DNA from: Quisquiliibacterium sp036525975
Lineage (GTDB): Bacteria > Pseudomonadota > Gammaproteobacteria > Burkholderiales > Burkholderiaceae_E
DNA length: 20,384 nt
Assembly (NCBI GenBank): GCA_036525975.1
Contig: DATCZK010000083.1
Span: 1 to 20,384, forward strand
Reading direction: 5' to 3'
Shown: in pieces, positions 1 through 8,730 of the stretch
Layout of the letters: every line of letters starts with the position of its first letter
How positions within the stretch are numbered: the first letter of the stretch is position 1
Position numbers and translations under genes: made by a program
Notes under the pieces: model-generated
What the model saw: the letters and a program-made list of their open reading frames with translations, nothing else
Databases searched by the model: none
What the model was told of the DNA's origin: nothing

Positions 1-1
1 C

Positions 2-679
2 CGGATGCGCGAGATGCTCCGGGTTGCGGGCGGGGCGGGCGGGCTCGCCGCGCACCAGGTGGTGGAGACGGTGGCGCGCACGCTGCGGCGCGCGACCGGG
101 TCCGCGCCGGCAGGCCCTCGCGGCGGCGGCGCCCGTGCCGCGGCGCGCGCGGTGCCGATGCCGCGCGCGACCGTCGACGCCGGCGCGCACATGTTCGCGT
201 CGACCGCGCTGTGGCCCTGCGCCGAGCCGGGCGACCTGCTGATCTCGAACGGGCTCGCCACGATGGGAGTCGCGCTGCCCGCGGCGATCGGCGCGGCGCT
301 GCAGGAACGTTCGCGCCCGGTGGTGGCGTTCACCGGCGACGGCGGGCTCGCGATGTGCCTGGGCGAGCTCGCCACCGCGGTGGAGCAGCGCGCGCCGGTG
401 ATCGTGGTCGTGTTCAACGACGCGGCGCTCTCTCTGATCGACATCAAGCAGCAGCACCGCGGGCTCGCCGCAACGGGAGTGCGCACGCGCGAGGCCGACT
501 TTCGCGGCGTGATGCGCGCACTGGGCGGGCAGGCCTGGCGCGCGGCCACCGCGGCGTCGCTGCGCGCCGCGGTGCGGCGCGCCCACGCGCTGGCGAGCGG
601 CGGGGGCGGCCCCTGCCTGATCGACGTGCGCGTCGACCCCTGCGGCTACCGCGCGCAGATGCGGGCGCTGCGCGGCTGA
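2..679 (+). CDS. Thiamine-diphosphate-dependent enzyme, C-terminal part (partial at left edge)
   Basis: The reading frame is open to the left edge, so the gene begins outside the window; only the C-terminal ThDP-binding domain and part of the preceding linker are present. Counting from the first ATG at 5, the cofactor motif starts with GDG at about residues 111-113 and ends 24 residues later with N138-D139, the classic GDG-X(24-27)-N arrangement that holds Mg2+ and the diphosphate. The stretch SNGLATMGVALPAAIGAAL just before it is typical of the acetolactate synthase / benzoylformate decarboxylase / oxalyl-CoA decarboxylase superfamily. The N-terminal pyrimidine-binding domain and central domain are not visible, so substrate cannot be decided; an acetolactate-synthase-like 2-keto-acid decarboxylase or carboligase is the safe call. 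The gene downstream is unrelated. Confidence 0.85.
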   Translation, partial: RMREMLRVAGGAGGLAAHQVVETVARTLRRATGSAPAGPRGGGARAAARAVPMPRATVDAGAHMFASTALWPCAEPGDLLISNGLATMGVALPAAIGAALQERSRPVVAFTGDGGLAMCLGELATAVEQRAPVIVVVFNDAALSLIDIKQQHRGLAATGVRTREADFRGVMRALGGQAWRAATAASLRAAVRRAHALASGGGGPCLIDVRVDPCGYRAQMRALRG

Positions 680-680
680 G

Positions 681-721
681 GCGCCGCGCGGCTTTGCGGC
701 TGCGTGCCCGAGGCGCGGCGC
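681..721 (+). terminator. GC-rich hairpin just after the ThDP gene, possible terminator
   Basis: Perfect 9-bp inverted repeat GCGCCGCGC (681-689) and GCGCGGCGC (713-721) with a 23-nt loop, starting one base after the TGA at 677-679. There is no T-tract behind it, so it is not a canonical intrinsic terminator. It could be a transcript-end stabiliser or chance in very GC-rich DNA. Confidence 0.25.
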
Positions 722-886
722 GGCTTCGGCGCTGCGCGCCCCAGGCCCCGCGTGACCTGATCGTGATCAACTCGATGCCGCACCGACATCGCGCCACCAC
801 GAAGCGGTGATGTCGTGCCCCCACCATCACTGCATCGACGCAATGCACGTCGTCGACAACCCAACCCACTGCAAGGAATCAACTCA

Positions 887-1192
887 ATGAACGCGATCAC
901 CAGCATTCTCGCCCCCGCCACCCTCGCGCTGTTCGCCTTCGGCGCGCAGGCGGCCAACATCTCCACCGGCGGCGAAACCTACGGCGCACAGGCGCTGCCC
1001 GAGGCCGCCTCGCAGATGCCCGCCCCGCACATGGCCGCCCCGCACATGGCCGGCATGAGGGCCGCCGGCGGCGGCGTGAGCACCGGCGGCGAAACGTATT
1101 CGGGCGTGGAGAACCGGCTCACCTCGTTCGGCAGCCCGGCGAAAGACGCCAACCTGAGCGAGGCCGGGCTCGAGGGCCTCTACCTCGGCTGA
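887..1192 (+). CDS. Small exported protein with duplicated STGGETY motif, function unknown
   Basis: Encodes 101 residues from the ATG at 887. An in-frame ATG at 815 was rejected because AAGGA lies 9 nt before 887 and a signal peptide begins exactly there. Residues 1-22 have the polar start, hydrophobic core and a small-residue end (GAQA) expected for Sec export, with likely cleavage before A23. The mature part is about 79 residues, has no cysteine, and carries STGGETY twice (26-32 and 65-71). Between them lie two PHMA units (47-50, 52-55) and a Gly/Ala stretch. The C-terminus is more ordinary and acidic. It is probably periplasmic or secreted. I do not recognise a named family and assign no function; it resembles the many small uncharacterised exported proteins of Burkholderiales. 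Confidence 0.7.
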   Translation: MNAITSILAPATLALFAFGAQAANISTGGETYGAQALPEAASQMPAPHMAAPHMAGMRAAGGGVSTGGETYSGVENRLTSFGSPAKDANLSEAGLEGLYLG

Positions 1193-1214
1193 GCCCCGCC
1201 CGAGTCCGCTCCCC

Positions 1215-1273
1215 CGGGGGCCTGCCGGCCCCCGTCCAATCACCCGGAACGCGCGAGCGGCCCGGGTGATTGG
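1215..1273. terminator. Two hairpins between convergent genes, possible bidirectional terminator
   Basis: The 86-bp gap between the small exported protein and prfC, which end facing each other, holds two perfect inverted repeats. One is CGGGGGCC / GGCCCCCG (1215-1222 / 1227-1234, 4-nt loop). The other is CCAATCACCCGG / CCGGGTGATTGG (1236-1247 / 1262-1273, 14-nt loop). The position suits transcription termination for both strands. Neither stem has a strong T-run on either side; only a short TTT at 1277-1279 follows on the plus strand. Confidence 0.5.
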
Positions 1274-1278
1274 CCGTT

Positions 1279-2883
<1,605 letters not shown>

Positions 2884-2955
2884 GGTTGGAGAGGGCTTGT
2901 GGTCGGAGGCGCACGCGGCGGCCAGGCGTGCGGCGCGCGGGCGTGCAAAGGCGCC

Positions 2956-2961
2956 ATTGTA
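2956..2961 (-). promoter_or_regulatory. Candidate -10 element for prfC (TACAAT)
   Basis: On the minus strand GGTACAATGGCG lies 72 nt before the TTG start, in the 89-bp gap after the transporter gene. The same 12 bases occur upstream of dnaA. I see no good -35 at 16-18 bp, so this is a half-supported sigma70 promoter. Confidence 0.4.
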
Positions 2962-2972
2962 CCGGCGCCGCG

Positions 2973-4364
2973 TCAGACCCACCCGATCGCGTTCGCGAAG
3001 ATCGCCGCGATCGCCAGCGGCACGAGCCAGCGCAGCAGCCACAGCCACAGCCAGTACCAGCGCGCGTAGCGCGAGCCCTGCGCGAACGCGCGCTCGCGCG
3101 CCCGCCCGCCCATGCGCCAGGCGACGAAGATCGCGATCCCGAATCCGCCCGCGGGCAGCAGCAGGTTGGCGCAGACCCAGTCCCAGAAGTCGAACCAGTT
3201 CTTGCCCTGGCCGGCCCCGAAGACGCCGGCGGTGAGCTCGGCGAAGCCCGCGCCGAACAGCCCGCTCCCGCCCGCGAGCGCCGAGGGCACCCCGAGCAGC
3301 GCGATCGCCCCGGCGAGCAGCACGGTGGCGCGACGGCGCGACCACCCCATCTCGTCGATCGCGTGCGCCACCACCACTTCGAGCGCCGATATCGCCGAGG
3401 CGAGCGCGGCCACCGCGAGCAGCAGGAAGAACGCGAAGGCCCAGGCCGGGCCGCCGGGCATCTGCGCGAGCGCGATCGGCAGGTTCGCGAAGATCAGCCC
3501 CGGGCCGGCGCCGGGCGCGAGCCCGAACGTGAAGGCGATCGGGAACACGACCAGGCACGCGAGCAGCGAGATCAGCGTGTCGAGCCCGCTGATCACGACC
3601 GACGAGGCGACGATGTCCTCGCTGCGCGCGACGTAGCTGCCGTAGGTGATCATCGCGCCCATGCCCAGGCTGAGCGTGAAGAACGCGTGCCCCAGGGCCT
3701 CGAGAACGCCGCGCGCGCTCAAGTCCTGCGCGTGCAGCCCGAACACGAAGCGCACCGCCGGCGCGAAGCCCTCGAGCGACATCGCGCGCACCAGCAGCAC
3801 GCACATCAGCGCCAGCAGCAGCGGCATCAGCCACCGGTTCCAGCGCTCGACGCCCTTGCGCACGCCGCCCAGCACCGAGACCATCACGATCGCCATGAAC
3901 ACCGCGTGCCAGAACAGGTTCACGGCGGGGTCGGCGTGCACCCGCGCGAACAGCGCCGCCACCGTGGCGGGGTCGTCGCTCGCGAGCGCGCCGCTCGCGC
4001 CGAGCCACGCGTAGTGCAGCGTCCACCCCGCCACCACGCTGTAGTACGACAGGATCACGCCGACCGCGATCACCCCCATCCAGCCGATGCCGCTCCACGC
4101 GCGCGACCCGCCCGGCGCCTCGCGAAAGGCCCCGACCGGCGCCTTGTGCGTTTCGCGCCCGAGCAGGATCTCGGCCACCATGATCGGCACGGCCACCAGC
4201 ACGATGCAGGCCAGGTAGACGACGACGAACAGCCCGCCGCCGTTCACGCCGGCGATGTAGGGGAACTTCCAGATGCTCCCCAGCCCCACCGCCGAGCCGG
4301 TGGCAGCGAGCACGAAGCCCAGCCTCGAGGACCAGGATTCGCGCGCTGCAGGGGTGGCGCTCAT
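2973..4364 (-). CDS. Sodium-dependent symporter, NSS (neurotransmitter:sodium symporter) family
   Basis: Inner-membrane secondary transporter expected to couple Na+ entry to uptake of an amino acid or related amine (LeuT fold). 463 residues from the ATG at 4364-4362. The first membrane segment carries the NSS signature GSAVGLGSIWKFPY (about 23-36), where backbone carbonyls bind Na+ and substrate. Roughly eleven to twelve hydrophobic segments follow, for example the SYYSVVAGWTLHYAWL stretch and a Trp-rich last helix near the C-terminus. An alternative ATG at 4400 would add 12 residues (MARRAPTLHHGA) that look unlike the family; MSATPAARESWSSRLGF fits better. No strong Shine-Dalgarno sequence is visible for either. 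It precedes prfC on the same strand with an 89-bp gap. Substrate cannot be told from sequence alone. Confidence 0.9.
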   Translation of the reverse strand: MSATPAARESWSSRLGFVLAATGSAVGLGSIWKFPYIAGVNGGGLFVVVYLACIVLVAVPIMVAEILLGRETHKAPVGAFREAPGGSRAWSGIGWMGVIAVGVILSYYSVVAGWTLHYAWLGASGALASDDPATVAALFARVHADPAVNLFWHAVFMAIVMVSVLGGVRKGVERWNRWLMPLLLALMCVLLVRAMSLEGFAPAVRFVFGLHAQDLSARGVLEALGHAFFTLSLGMGAMITYGSYVARSEDIVASSVVISGLDTLISLLACLVVFPIAFTFGLAPGAGPGLIFANLPIALAQMPGGPAWAFAFFLLLAVAALASAISALEVVVAHAIDEMGWSRRRATVLLAGAIALLGVPSALAGGSGLFGAGFAELTAGVFGAGQGKNWFDFWDWVCANLLLPAGGFGIAIFVAWRMGGRARERAFAQGSRYARWYWLWLWLLRWLVPLAIAAIFANAIGWV

Positions 4365-4478
4365 CGCGCCATGATGCAAGGTTGGCGCGCGTCGCGCCAT
4401 GACAAGAGTTGGCGGCTCGGCTGAATCTCGGGGCTGGCGGTCAGCCCTGATCCGGCCCGCGCCGATCAGCGTCGCAGG

Positions 4479-4916
4479 TCAGGCTCGTACCGGCGCGAGC
4501 AGTCGCAGCCGCAGCCCCGGGAAGCGCTGGAAGTCGCGGTCGAAGGTGACGAGTGCGTGGCCGTGCTCGATCGCGAGCGCGGCCAGGTGCGCATCCGGCA
4601 CGAAGTTGCCTCCCGCCCCGAGGCCGATCAGTAAACGCCCGACAATGCCCGCGTGACGGTCGGTCGGGCTGAGGATCCGTGCACGCGGATGCCCGAGCCA
4701 GTCGTCGATCACCGACAGCGCGAGTTCGATCGTGAGCGGACGTCGCAGGATTCCAGGCCGCGTGCACAGCCGCACGAAACCGGTGAGCGCGGGCCAGGTG
4801 AACGACAGCCCTCGATCACTGTTGATCGCGTCTTCCACCGCCCGCGCCGCAACGCGGTGGTTCGGGCAGGATCTGTCGACCGCGTAGATGAGGACGTTGA
4901 CGTCGGGCGTCGTCAC
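4479..4916 (-). CDS. vapC: VapC-like PIN-domain toxin
   Basis: Predicted Mg2+-dependent ribonuclease toxin of a type II system, 145 residues. The first acidic active-site residue is D5 in the N-terminal strand (PDVNVLIYA). The C-terminal half has the typical DAHLAALAIEHG (D108) and VTFDRDF (D126, D128). The second conserved acidic position of many PIN domains is not obvious: the helix reads ALTGFVRLCT, as in the subgroup with LSGFLRIVT-like sequences, so I do not treat it as an inactivating loss. Starts with GTG (4916-4914), which overlaps the TGA of the antitoxin gene by the four bases GTGA, so translation is coupled. Appears intact and full length. Confidence 0.9.
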   Translation of the reverse strand: MTTPDVNVLIYAVDRSCPNHRVAARAVEDAINSDRGLSFTWPALTGFVRLCTRPGILRRPLTIELALSVIDDWLGHPRARILSPTDRHAGIVGRLLIGLGAGGNFVPDAHLAALAIEHGHALVTFDRDFQRFPGLRLRLLAPVRA

Positions 4917-5170
4917 TGCCCGCGCGCGAGCTTGCGCGCGCGCTCCTGGTCTTCGAGTTCGGCCGCGAGCGCGAGCGCCTTGCTCAGATCGAGCGCGGAG
5001 CCGCCGAGGTCGAAACTTCGCTGCCGGAACGGGGTTGGGGCGTCGGGATGCTCGGCCAGCGCCGCGCGCAGCGCGTCGTTCACCACCTTCTTGAACGATT
5101 TCCCGCTGCGCAGCATCTCCTGCCGGAGCAAGGGCTCGAGCTCGTCGTCGATCGTGAGCGTCGTGCGCAT
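4913..5170 (-). CDS. vapB: VapB-like ribbon-helix-helix antitoxin
   Basis: 85 residues. The N-terminal RTTLTIDDEL (2-11) is the beta-strand of a ribbon-helix-helix DNA-binding fold, followed by two helices up to about residue 42 (SFKKVVNDALRAAL). The rest (LDLSKALALAAELEDQERA) is the part expected to wrap around the toxin. The protein should neutralise VapC and repress its own promoter. The ATG at 5170-5168 lies two bases from a large inverted repeat (5173-5205) that is the likely binding site. No clear Shine-Dalgarno sequence precedes the ATG. The stop codon overlaps the vapC start. Confidence 0.9.
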   Translation of the reverse strand: MRTTLTIDDELEPLLRQEMLRSGKSFKKVVNDALRAALAEHPDAPTPFRQRSFDLGGSALDLSKALALAAELEDQERARKLARGQ

Positions 5171-5172
5171 GG

Positions 5173-5205
5173 CATCAAAACATCAAGGTAGTTGATGATT
5201 TGATG
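5173..5205 (-). promoter_or_regulatory. vapBC operator: four CATCAA elements in a 33-bp inverted repeat
   Basis: Plus-strand arms CATCAAAACATCAA (5173-5186) and TTGATGATTTGATG (5192-5205) are inverted with 13 of 14 positions matching, separated by GGTAG. Each arm holds two CATCAA hexamers 8 bp apart, so up to two RHH dimers per arm could bind cooperatively. It lies between the -10 element and the vapB start codon, as expected for autorepression. Confidence 0.8.
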
Positions 5206-5234
5206 ATTCTAGCCTGGGCGCCTGCGCTGGGCAA
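5206..5234 (-). promoter_or_regulatory. Predicted sigma70 promoter of vapBC
   Basis: Minus strand TTGCCC (5234-5229), 17-bp spacer, TAGAAT (5211-5206). The -10 abuts the operator, so the start of transcription would fall inside the inverted repeat. Confidence 0.6.
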
Positions 5235-5319
5235 TCGGCGCTTCGCATCAGCCGTGCGGGTCGGTGCGAGCGGCCGAGCCTGGCGGACGACGCTGACCGC
5301 AAGAGCGCGGGGCCGTGAA

Positions 5320-5333
5320 CCCGGCCGGCCGGG
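5320..5333. repeat. 14-bp GC palindrome downstream of the lipoprotein gene
   Basis: CCCGGCCGGCCGGG is a perfect palindrome 17 bp beyond the stop of the minus-strand lipoprotein gene. It could fold at the transcript end, but has no U-tract. It may equally be chance in GC-rich DNA. Confidence 0.3.
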
Positions 5334-5349
5334 CGTCGAGCGGCGATCC

Positions 5350-5598
5350 TCAGTGCCGGCCGCGATGCCCGTCTCGACGCCAGCCGCGGTGCCACCCGTA
5401 GCGCGGGTGGTGCCAGCCCCACCCGTAGGTTGCGTGCACCTGCCACACGTATCCGGGCGCCGGCATCGGGTAGGCCGGCGCAACGTGGACGAAACCGCGC
5501 GCGCCCTCCACGCCGTAGGGCGGAACCGGGGCAACCACGCACCCGAGCAGCGCCGCGCCCACTGCGCCGATCGCCGCCAATCTCACGATGCTCTTCAT
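5350..5598 (-). CDS. Small lipoprotein with His/Trp/Arg-rich tail, function unknown
   Basis: 82 residues from the ATG at 5598-5596, chosen because AGGAGA lies 6 nt upstream and a lipoprotein signal peptide starts there. Residues 1-19 are a short hydrophobic signal ending in ALLG, followed by C20, a good lipobox; the mature lipoprotein would be about 63 residues. It starts with a Pro-rich linker (VVAPVPPYGV), then PAPGYVWQVHATYGWGW, and ends in a tail rich in His, Arg and Trp (from HHPRYGW to the terminal RGRH). The tail resembles small betaproteobacterial lipoproteins with YxW/HxW repeats of unknown role; metal binding by the histidines is only a guess. Divergent from mct, with 178 bp between the start codons. 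Confidence 0.75.
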   Translation of the reverse strand: MKSIVRLAAIGAVGAALLGCVVAPVPPYGVEGARGFVHVAPAYPMPAPGYVWQVHATYGWGWHHPRYGWHRGWRRDGHRGRH

Positions 5599-5776
5599 CG
5601 ACTCTCTCCTGCTCGTTGGGCCCGGGCTGCAGCGCTCGCGGCGCGCATCCCCCTCGGCTGCATTGGACACCCTTGGCCTGCAACAAGGTGCGTCGCAGAT
5701 GTTGAAGTTGTAACCGGATGATTCGGCGCACTGGTGGTAGGCTCGCAGCCGCACCCGAACAACCCGACCGATCGCC

Positions 5777-6997
5777 GTGACCGACCCCCAACCGATCCTC
5801 GCCGGCCTGCGCGTCGTCGAACTCTCCGCCTTCATCGCCGCGCCCTCGGCCGGGCTCACGCTCGCGCAGCTGGGCGCCGACGTGATCCGGGTGGACCCGC
5901 CCGGGGGCAACATCGACATCTCGCGCCTGCCGCTCGCGGCCAACGGGCGCAGCCTGTACTGGGCCACGCTCAACCGCGGCAAGCGCTCGGTGGAGATCGA
6001 CGCGCGCAGCCCCGAGGGCGAAGCCCTGCTCGCGGAGCTGATCACGGCGCCGGGCGAAGGCGGCGGCATCTTCATCACCAACCTCCCGGTGAAGGGCGCG
6101 CTCGCCTACGAAGCGCTCGCGCAGCGCCGGCCCGACCTGATCATGGTGCAGCTGGCGGGCTCGCCCGACGGCGCCACCGCGGTCGACTACACGGTGAACT
6201 GCGCGGTGGGCTTTCCGCTGCTCACCGGCGACGGGCGCGCGCCGGTCAACCACGTGCTGCCCGCGTGGGACGTGATCGCCGGGCAGATGATCGTGACCGC
6301 CGTGCTCGCGGCCGAGCGCCAGCGGCGCGCCACCGGCGCCGGCCAGCACGTGCGGCTCGCGCTCTCCGACGTGGCGATGGCGGTCACGGCCAACCTGGGC
6401 TACCTCGCCGAGATCGAGATCAACGGCACCGAGCGCCCCGCCGACGGCAACTTCGTCTACGGCGCCTGGGGCGACAGCTTCGCGACCGCCGACGCGCGCC
6501 ACCTGATGGTGGTCGCGATCAGCGAGCGGCAGTGGCGCGCGCTGATGGGCGCCACCGGGCTGGGCGACGGCCTCGCGGCCGCGGCCGCCGCGAGCGGGCA
6601 CCGCCTCGACGACGAGGCCGGCCGCTACGCGGCGCGCGAGCTGATCTCGGGCTTCCTGCGGCCGTGGTTCGCGGCGCGCGCGCTGGCCGAGGTGGAGCAG
6701 GCCTTCGCGGGCACCGGCGTGCTCTGGGGCCCGTACCGCAGCGCCGCGCAGATGCTGGCCGAAGACCCCCGCTGCTCCGAGCGCAACCCGATGTTCGTCC
6801 GCGTCGAGCACCCGGGCCTGGGGCGCGCGCTCACCGCCACCACCCCGCTGGCCTTCGGCGCGGCGGCGCGGGTGCCGCCCGGGATCGCGCCGCGGCTGGG
6901 CGAACACACCGCCGCGGTGCTGGCCGACGTGCTCGGCGCCGAACCGGCGGCGATCGCGCAGTGGCGCGGCGCCGGAATGATCGGCGAGGCGCGGTGA
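5777..6997 (+). CDS. mct: Family III CoA-transferase, probable 2-methylfumaryl-CoA isomerase (mesaconyl-CoA C1-C4 CoA transferase)
   Basis: 406 residues, CaiB/BaiF superfamily: LRVVELSAFIAAPSAG near the N-terminus and LAQLGADVIRVDPPGG at 29-44. The protein matches what I recall of Chloroflexus Mct along much of its length, including VDYTVN (136-141), VNHVLPAWD (157-165), GQMI, the LAAERxRR block and the GNFVYGAWGDSF region. D165 sits where the catalytic aspartate of the family is expected. Mct moves CoA within mesaconyl-CoA from C1 to C4 without releasing it. Initiation is at GTG 5777 with no clear Shine-Dalgarno sequence. The last codons overlap the next gene by GTGA, indicating coupled translation with an enzyme whose product would be the substrate of Mct. 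Another family III CoA-transferase specificity is possible, but the partner gene supports this call. Confidence 0.75.
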   Translation: MTDPQPILAGLRVVELSAFIAAPSAGLTLAQLGADVIRVDPPGGNIDISRLPLAANGRSLYWATLNRGKRSVEIDARSPEGEALLAELITAPGEGGGIFITNLPVKGALAYEALAQRRPDLIMVQLAGSPDGATAVDYTVNCAVGFPLLTGDGRAPVNHVLPAWDVIAGQMIVTAVLAAERQRRATGAGQHVRLALSDVAMAVTANLGYLAEIEINGTERPADGNFVYGAWGDSFATADARHLMVVAISERQWRALMGATGLGDGLAAAAAASGHRLDDEAGRYAARELISGFLRPWFAARALAEVEQAFAGTGVLWGPYRSAAQMLAEDPRCSERNPMFVRVEHPGLGRALTATTPLAFGAAARVPPGIAPRLGEHTAAVLADVLGAEPAAIAQWRGAGMIGEAR

Positions 6998-8730
6998 GCG
7001 CGCGCGACGACGCGCCGGGCGCGCTGGTGCAGCAGTGCGCGCAGGCACTGGCGGCAGCCGAGCGGCTGATCGCTTCGCTGCGGCAAGCGCTGGTCGCGGC
7101 GCTCGCGAGCGCGGACGACGACCCCGGCGCCGCGCTGCAGCGCGAGCAGGCGCGCGCGCACGGCTTCGCCTGGGCCGCCACCTACCACCGCGGCCTGGGC
7201 GAGATGCTCGGCTGGGCGCGGCGGCTGCAGCGCGAGGGCCGCCTGGGCGAGCTGGAGCGCGACCTGCTGGGCGCCGCTTTTTCCGAGTACTGCGCGCAAC
7301 TCGCCGGCGGCCTCGCGATGAGCCAGGGCGAGGTGTTTCGCCCCCGATCGCTCGACGCCGCCGCCGCCGATGCCTTCGCGGCCGACGCGGCGGTCTCGTC
7401 GATCGTCGCGCGCGGCTTCGACGCCGCGGCGCGCGCGCGGATCGCCGCGCGGCTGGCCGAGGGCGCGAGCACGCGCAGCTTCGGCGAGCCGGGCTTCGAC
7501 GACCCCGCACTGGCCGAGATCCGCGCGCAGTTCTCGCGCTGGGCCGACGACCACGCCGCCGCCGCGCACCAGTGGCACCTGCAAAACGCGCTGATCCCCG
7601 ACGCGGTCGTGGCCGAACTCGGCGCGCTCGGCGTGTTCGGCCTCACGCTGCCCGAGGCGTGGGGCGGCTCGGGCATGGGCAAGTCGGCGATGTGCGTGGT
7701 CACCGAGGAGCTCTCGCGCGGCTTCATCGGCCTGGGGTCGCTGGGCACGCGCTCCGAGATCGCGGCCGAGCTGATCCGCGCCAACGGCACCGACGCGCAG
7801 AAAGCCCGGTGGCTGCCCGCGATCGCGAGCGGCGAGGTGCTGCCCACCGCCGCGTTCACCGAACCCGACGTCGGCTCCGACCTCGCGTCGATCAGGACGC
7901 GCGCCGAGCTGGTGCGGCGAACCGACGGCGCGGGCGGCGCGGGCGGTGAGGCCGGCGCGCGCGCGGACGCCTCGCGCGCGAACCACGACGCGGTCTGGCG
8001 CGTGCACGGCGCCAAGACCTGGACCACGCACGGCGCGCGCAGCGACCTGATGACGCTGCTGGTGCGCACCGAGCCCGCGGAGCGCGGGCACCGCGGGCTG
8101 TCGATGTTCCTCGCCGCCAAGCCGCGCGGCACCGACGCCAACCCCTTTCCCGCGCCCGGAATGCACGGCACCGAGATCGAGGTGCTCGGCTACCGCGGCA
8201 TGAAGGAGTACGAGATCGCCTTCGACGGCTTCGAGATGCCCGCCGACGCGCTGCTCGGCGGCGTGCGCGGGCAGGGCTTCCGCCAGCTGATGCAGACCTT
8301 CGAGAGCGCGCGCATCCAGACCGCGGCGCGCGCGGTGGGCGTGGCGCAGAACGCCTTCGAGCTGGGCCTCGCCTACGCCGCTTCGCGGGTGCAGTTCGGC
8401 CAGCCGCTGCTCGCGTTCCCGCGCGTGGCCGACAAGCTCGCCTGGATGGCGGTCGAGACGATGATCGCGCGCCAGCTCACGCTCTACGCCGCGCGCGAGA
8501 AGGACGGCGGGCGGCGCTGCGACCTCGAGGCCGGCATGGCCAAGCTGCTCGCCGCGCGCGTGGCCTGGGCCAACGCCGACAACGCGGTGCAGATCCACGG
8601 CGGCAACGGCTACGCGCAGGAGTACCCGGTGAGCCGCGTGCTGGTCGACGCGCGGATCCTCAGCGTGTTCGAGGGCGCGGCCGAGATCCAGGCCAACATC
8701 GTCGCGCGCGCGCTGCTCGAACGCGGCTGA
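6994..8730 (+). CDS. mcd: Acyl-CoA dehydrogenase with N-terminal extension, probable (2S)-methylsuccinyl-CoA dehydrogenase
   Basis: 578 residues from a GTG at 6994 that overlaps the mct stop codon. The first 170 or so residues are a helical Ala-rich extension absent from ordinary 380-residue acyl-CoA dehydrogenases but present in methylsuccinyl-CoA dehydrogenase (Mcd, about 550 residues) of the ethylmalonyl-CoA pathway. The catalytic part has the runs CVVTEELSRGFIGLGSLGTR, FTEPDVGSDLAS and RGLSMFLAAKPRGT, which agree with my memory of Rhodobacter Mcd. Near the C-terminus QIHGGNGYAQEYPVSR is followed by VFEGAAEIQ, where E560 occupies the place of the MCAD-type catalytic base. The reaction is FAD-dependent oxidation of (2S)-methylsuccinyl-CoA to mesaconyl-C1-CoA, with electrons to ETF. 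The extended linker around 7940-7990 (Gly/Ala-rich) seems an insertion. The gene ends inside the first unit of a 10-bp tandem repeat. Confidence 0.78.
   Translation: MSARDDAPGALVQQCAQALAAAERLIASLRQALVAALASADDDPGAALQREQARAHGFAWAATYHRGLGEMLGWARRLQREGRLGELERDLLGAAFSEYCAQLAGGLAMSQGEVFRPRSLDAAAADAFAADAAVSSIVARGFDAAARARIAARLAEGASTRSFGEPGFDDPALAEIRAQFSRWADDHAAAAHQWHLQNALIPDAVVAELGALGVFGLTLPEAWGGSGMGKSAMCVVTEELSRGFIGLGSLGTRSEIAAELIRANGTDAQKARWLPAIASGEVLPTAAFTEPDVGSDLASIRTRAELVRRTDGAGGAGGEAGARADASRANHDAVWRVHGAKTWTTHGARSDLMTLLVRTEPAERGHRGLSMFLAAKPRGTDANPFPAPGMHGTEIEVLGYRGMKEYEIAFDGFEMPADALLGGVRGQGFRQLMQTFESARIQTAARAVGVAQNAFELGLAYAASRVQFGQPLLAFPRVADKLAWMAVETMIARQLTLYAAREKDGGRRCDLEAGMAKLLAARVAWANADNAVQIHGGNGYAQEYPVSRVLVDARILSVFEGAAEIQANIVARALLERG

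Noticed and set aside
784..815. Inverted repeat CGACATC / GATGTCG upstream of the small exported protein
   Set aside because: Only 7-bp arms with an 18-base loop; may be an operator, but chance is equally likely.
4479..4916. VapC as an inactive toxin because one PIN acidic residue seems missing
   Set aside because: The ALTGFVRLCT form is common in a PIN subgroup, and the other acidic residues are intact.
5734..6993. Upstream extension of the mcd frame to position 5734
   Set aside because: It is the alternate frame of mct; the GTGA overlap at 6994-6997 is the natural start and the upstream part is Arg-rich noise.
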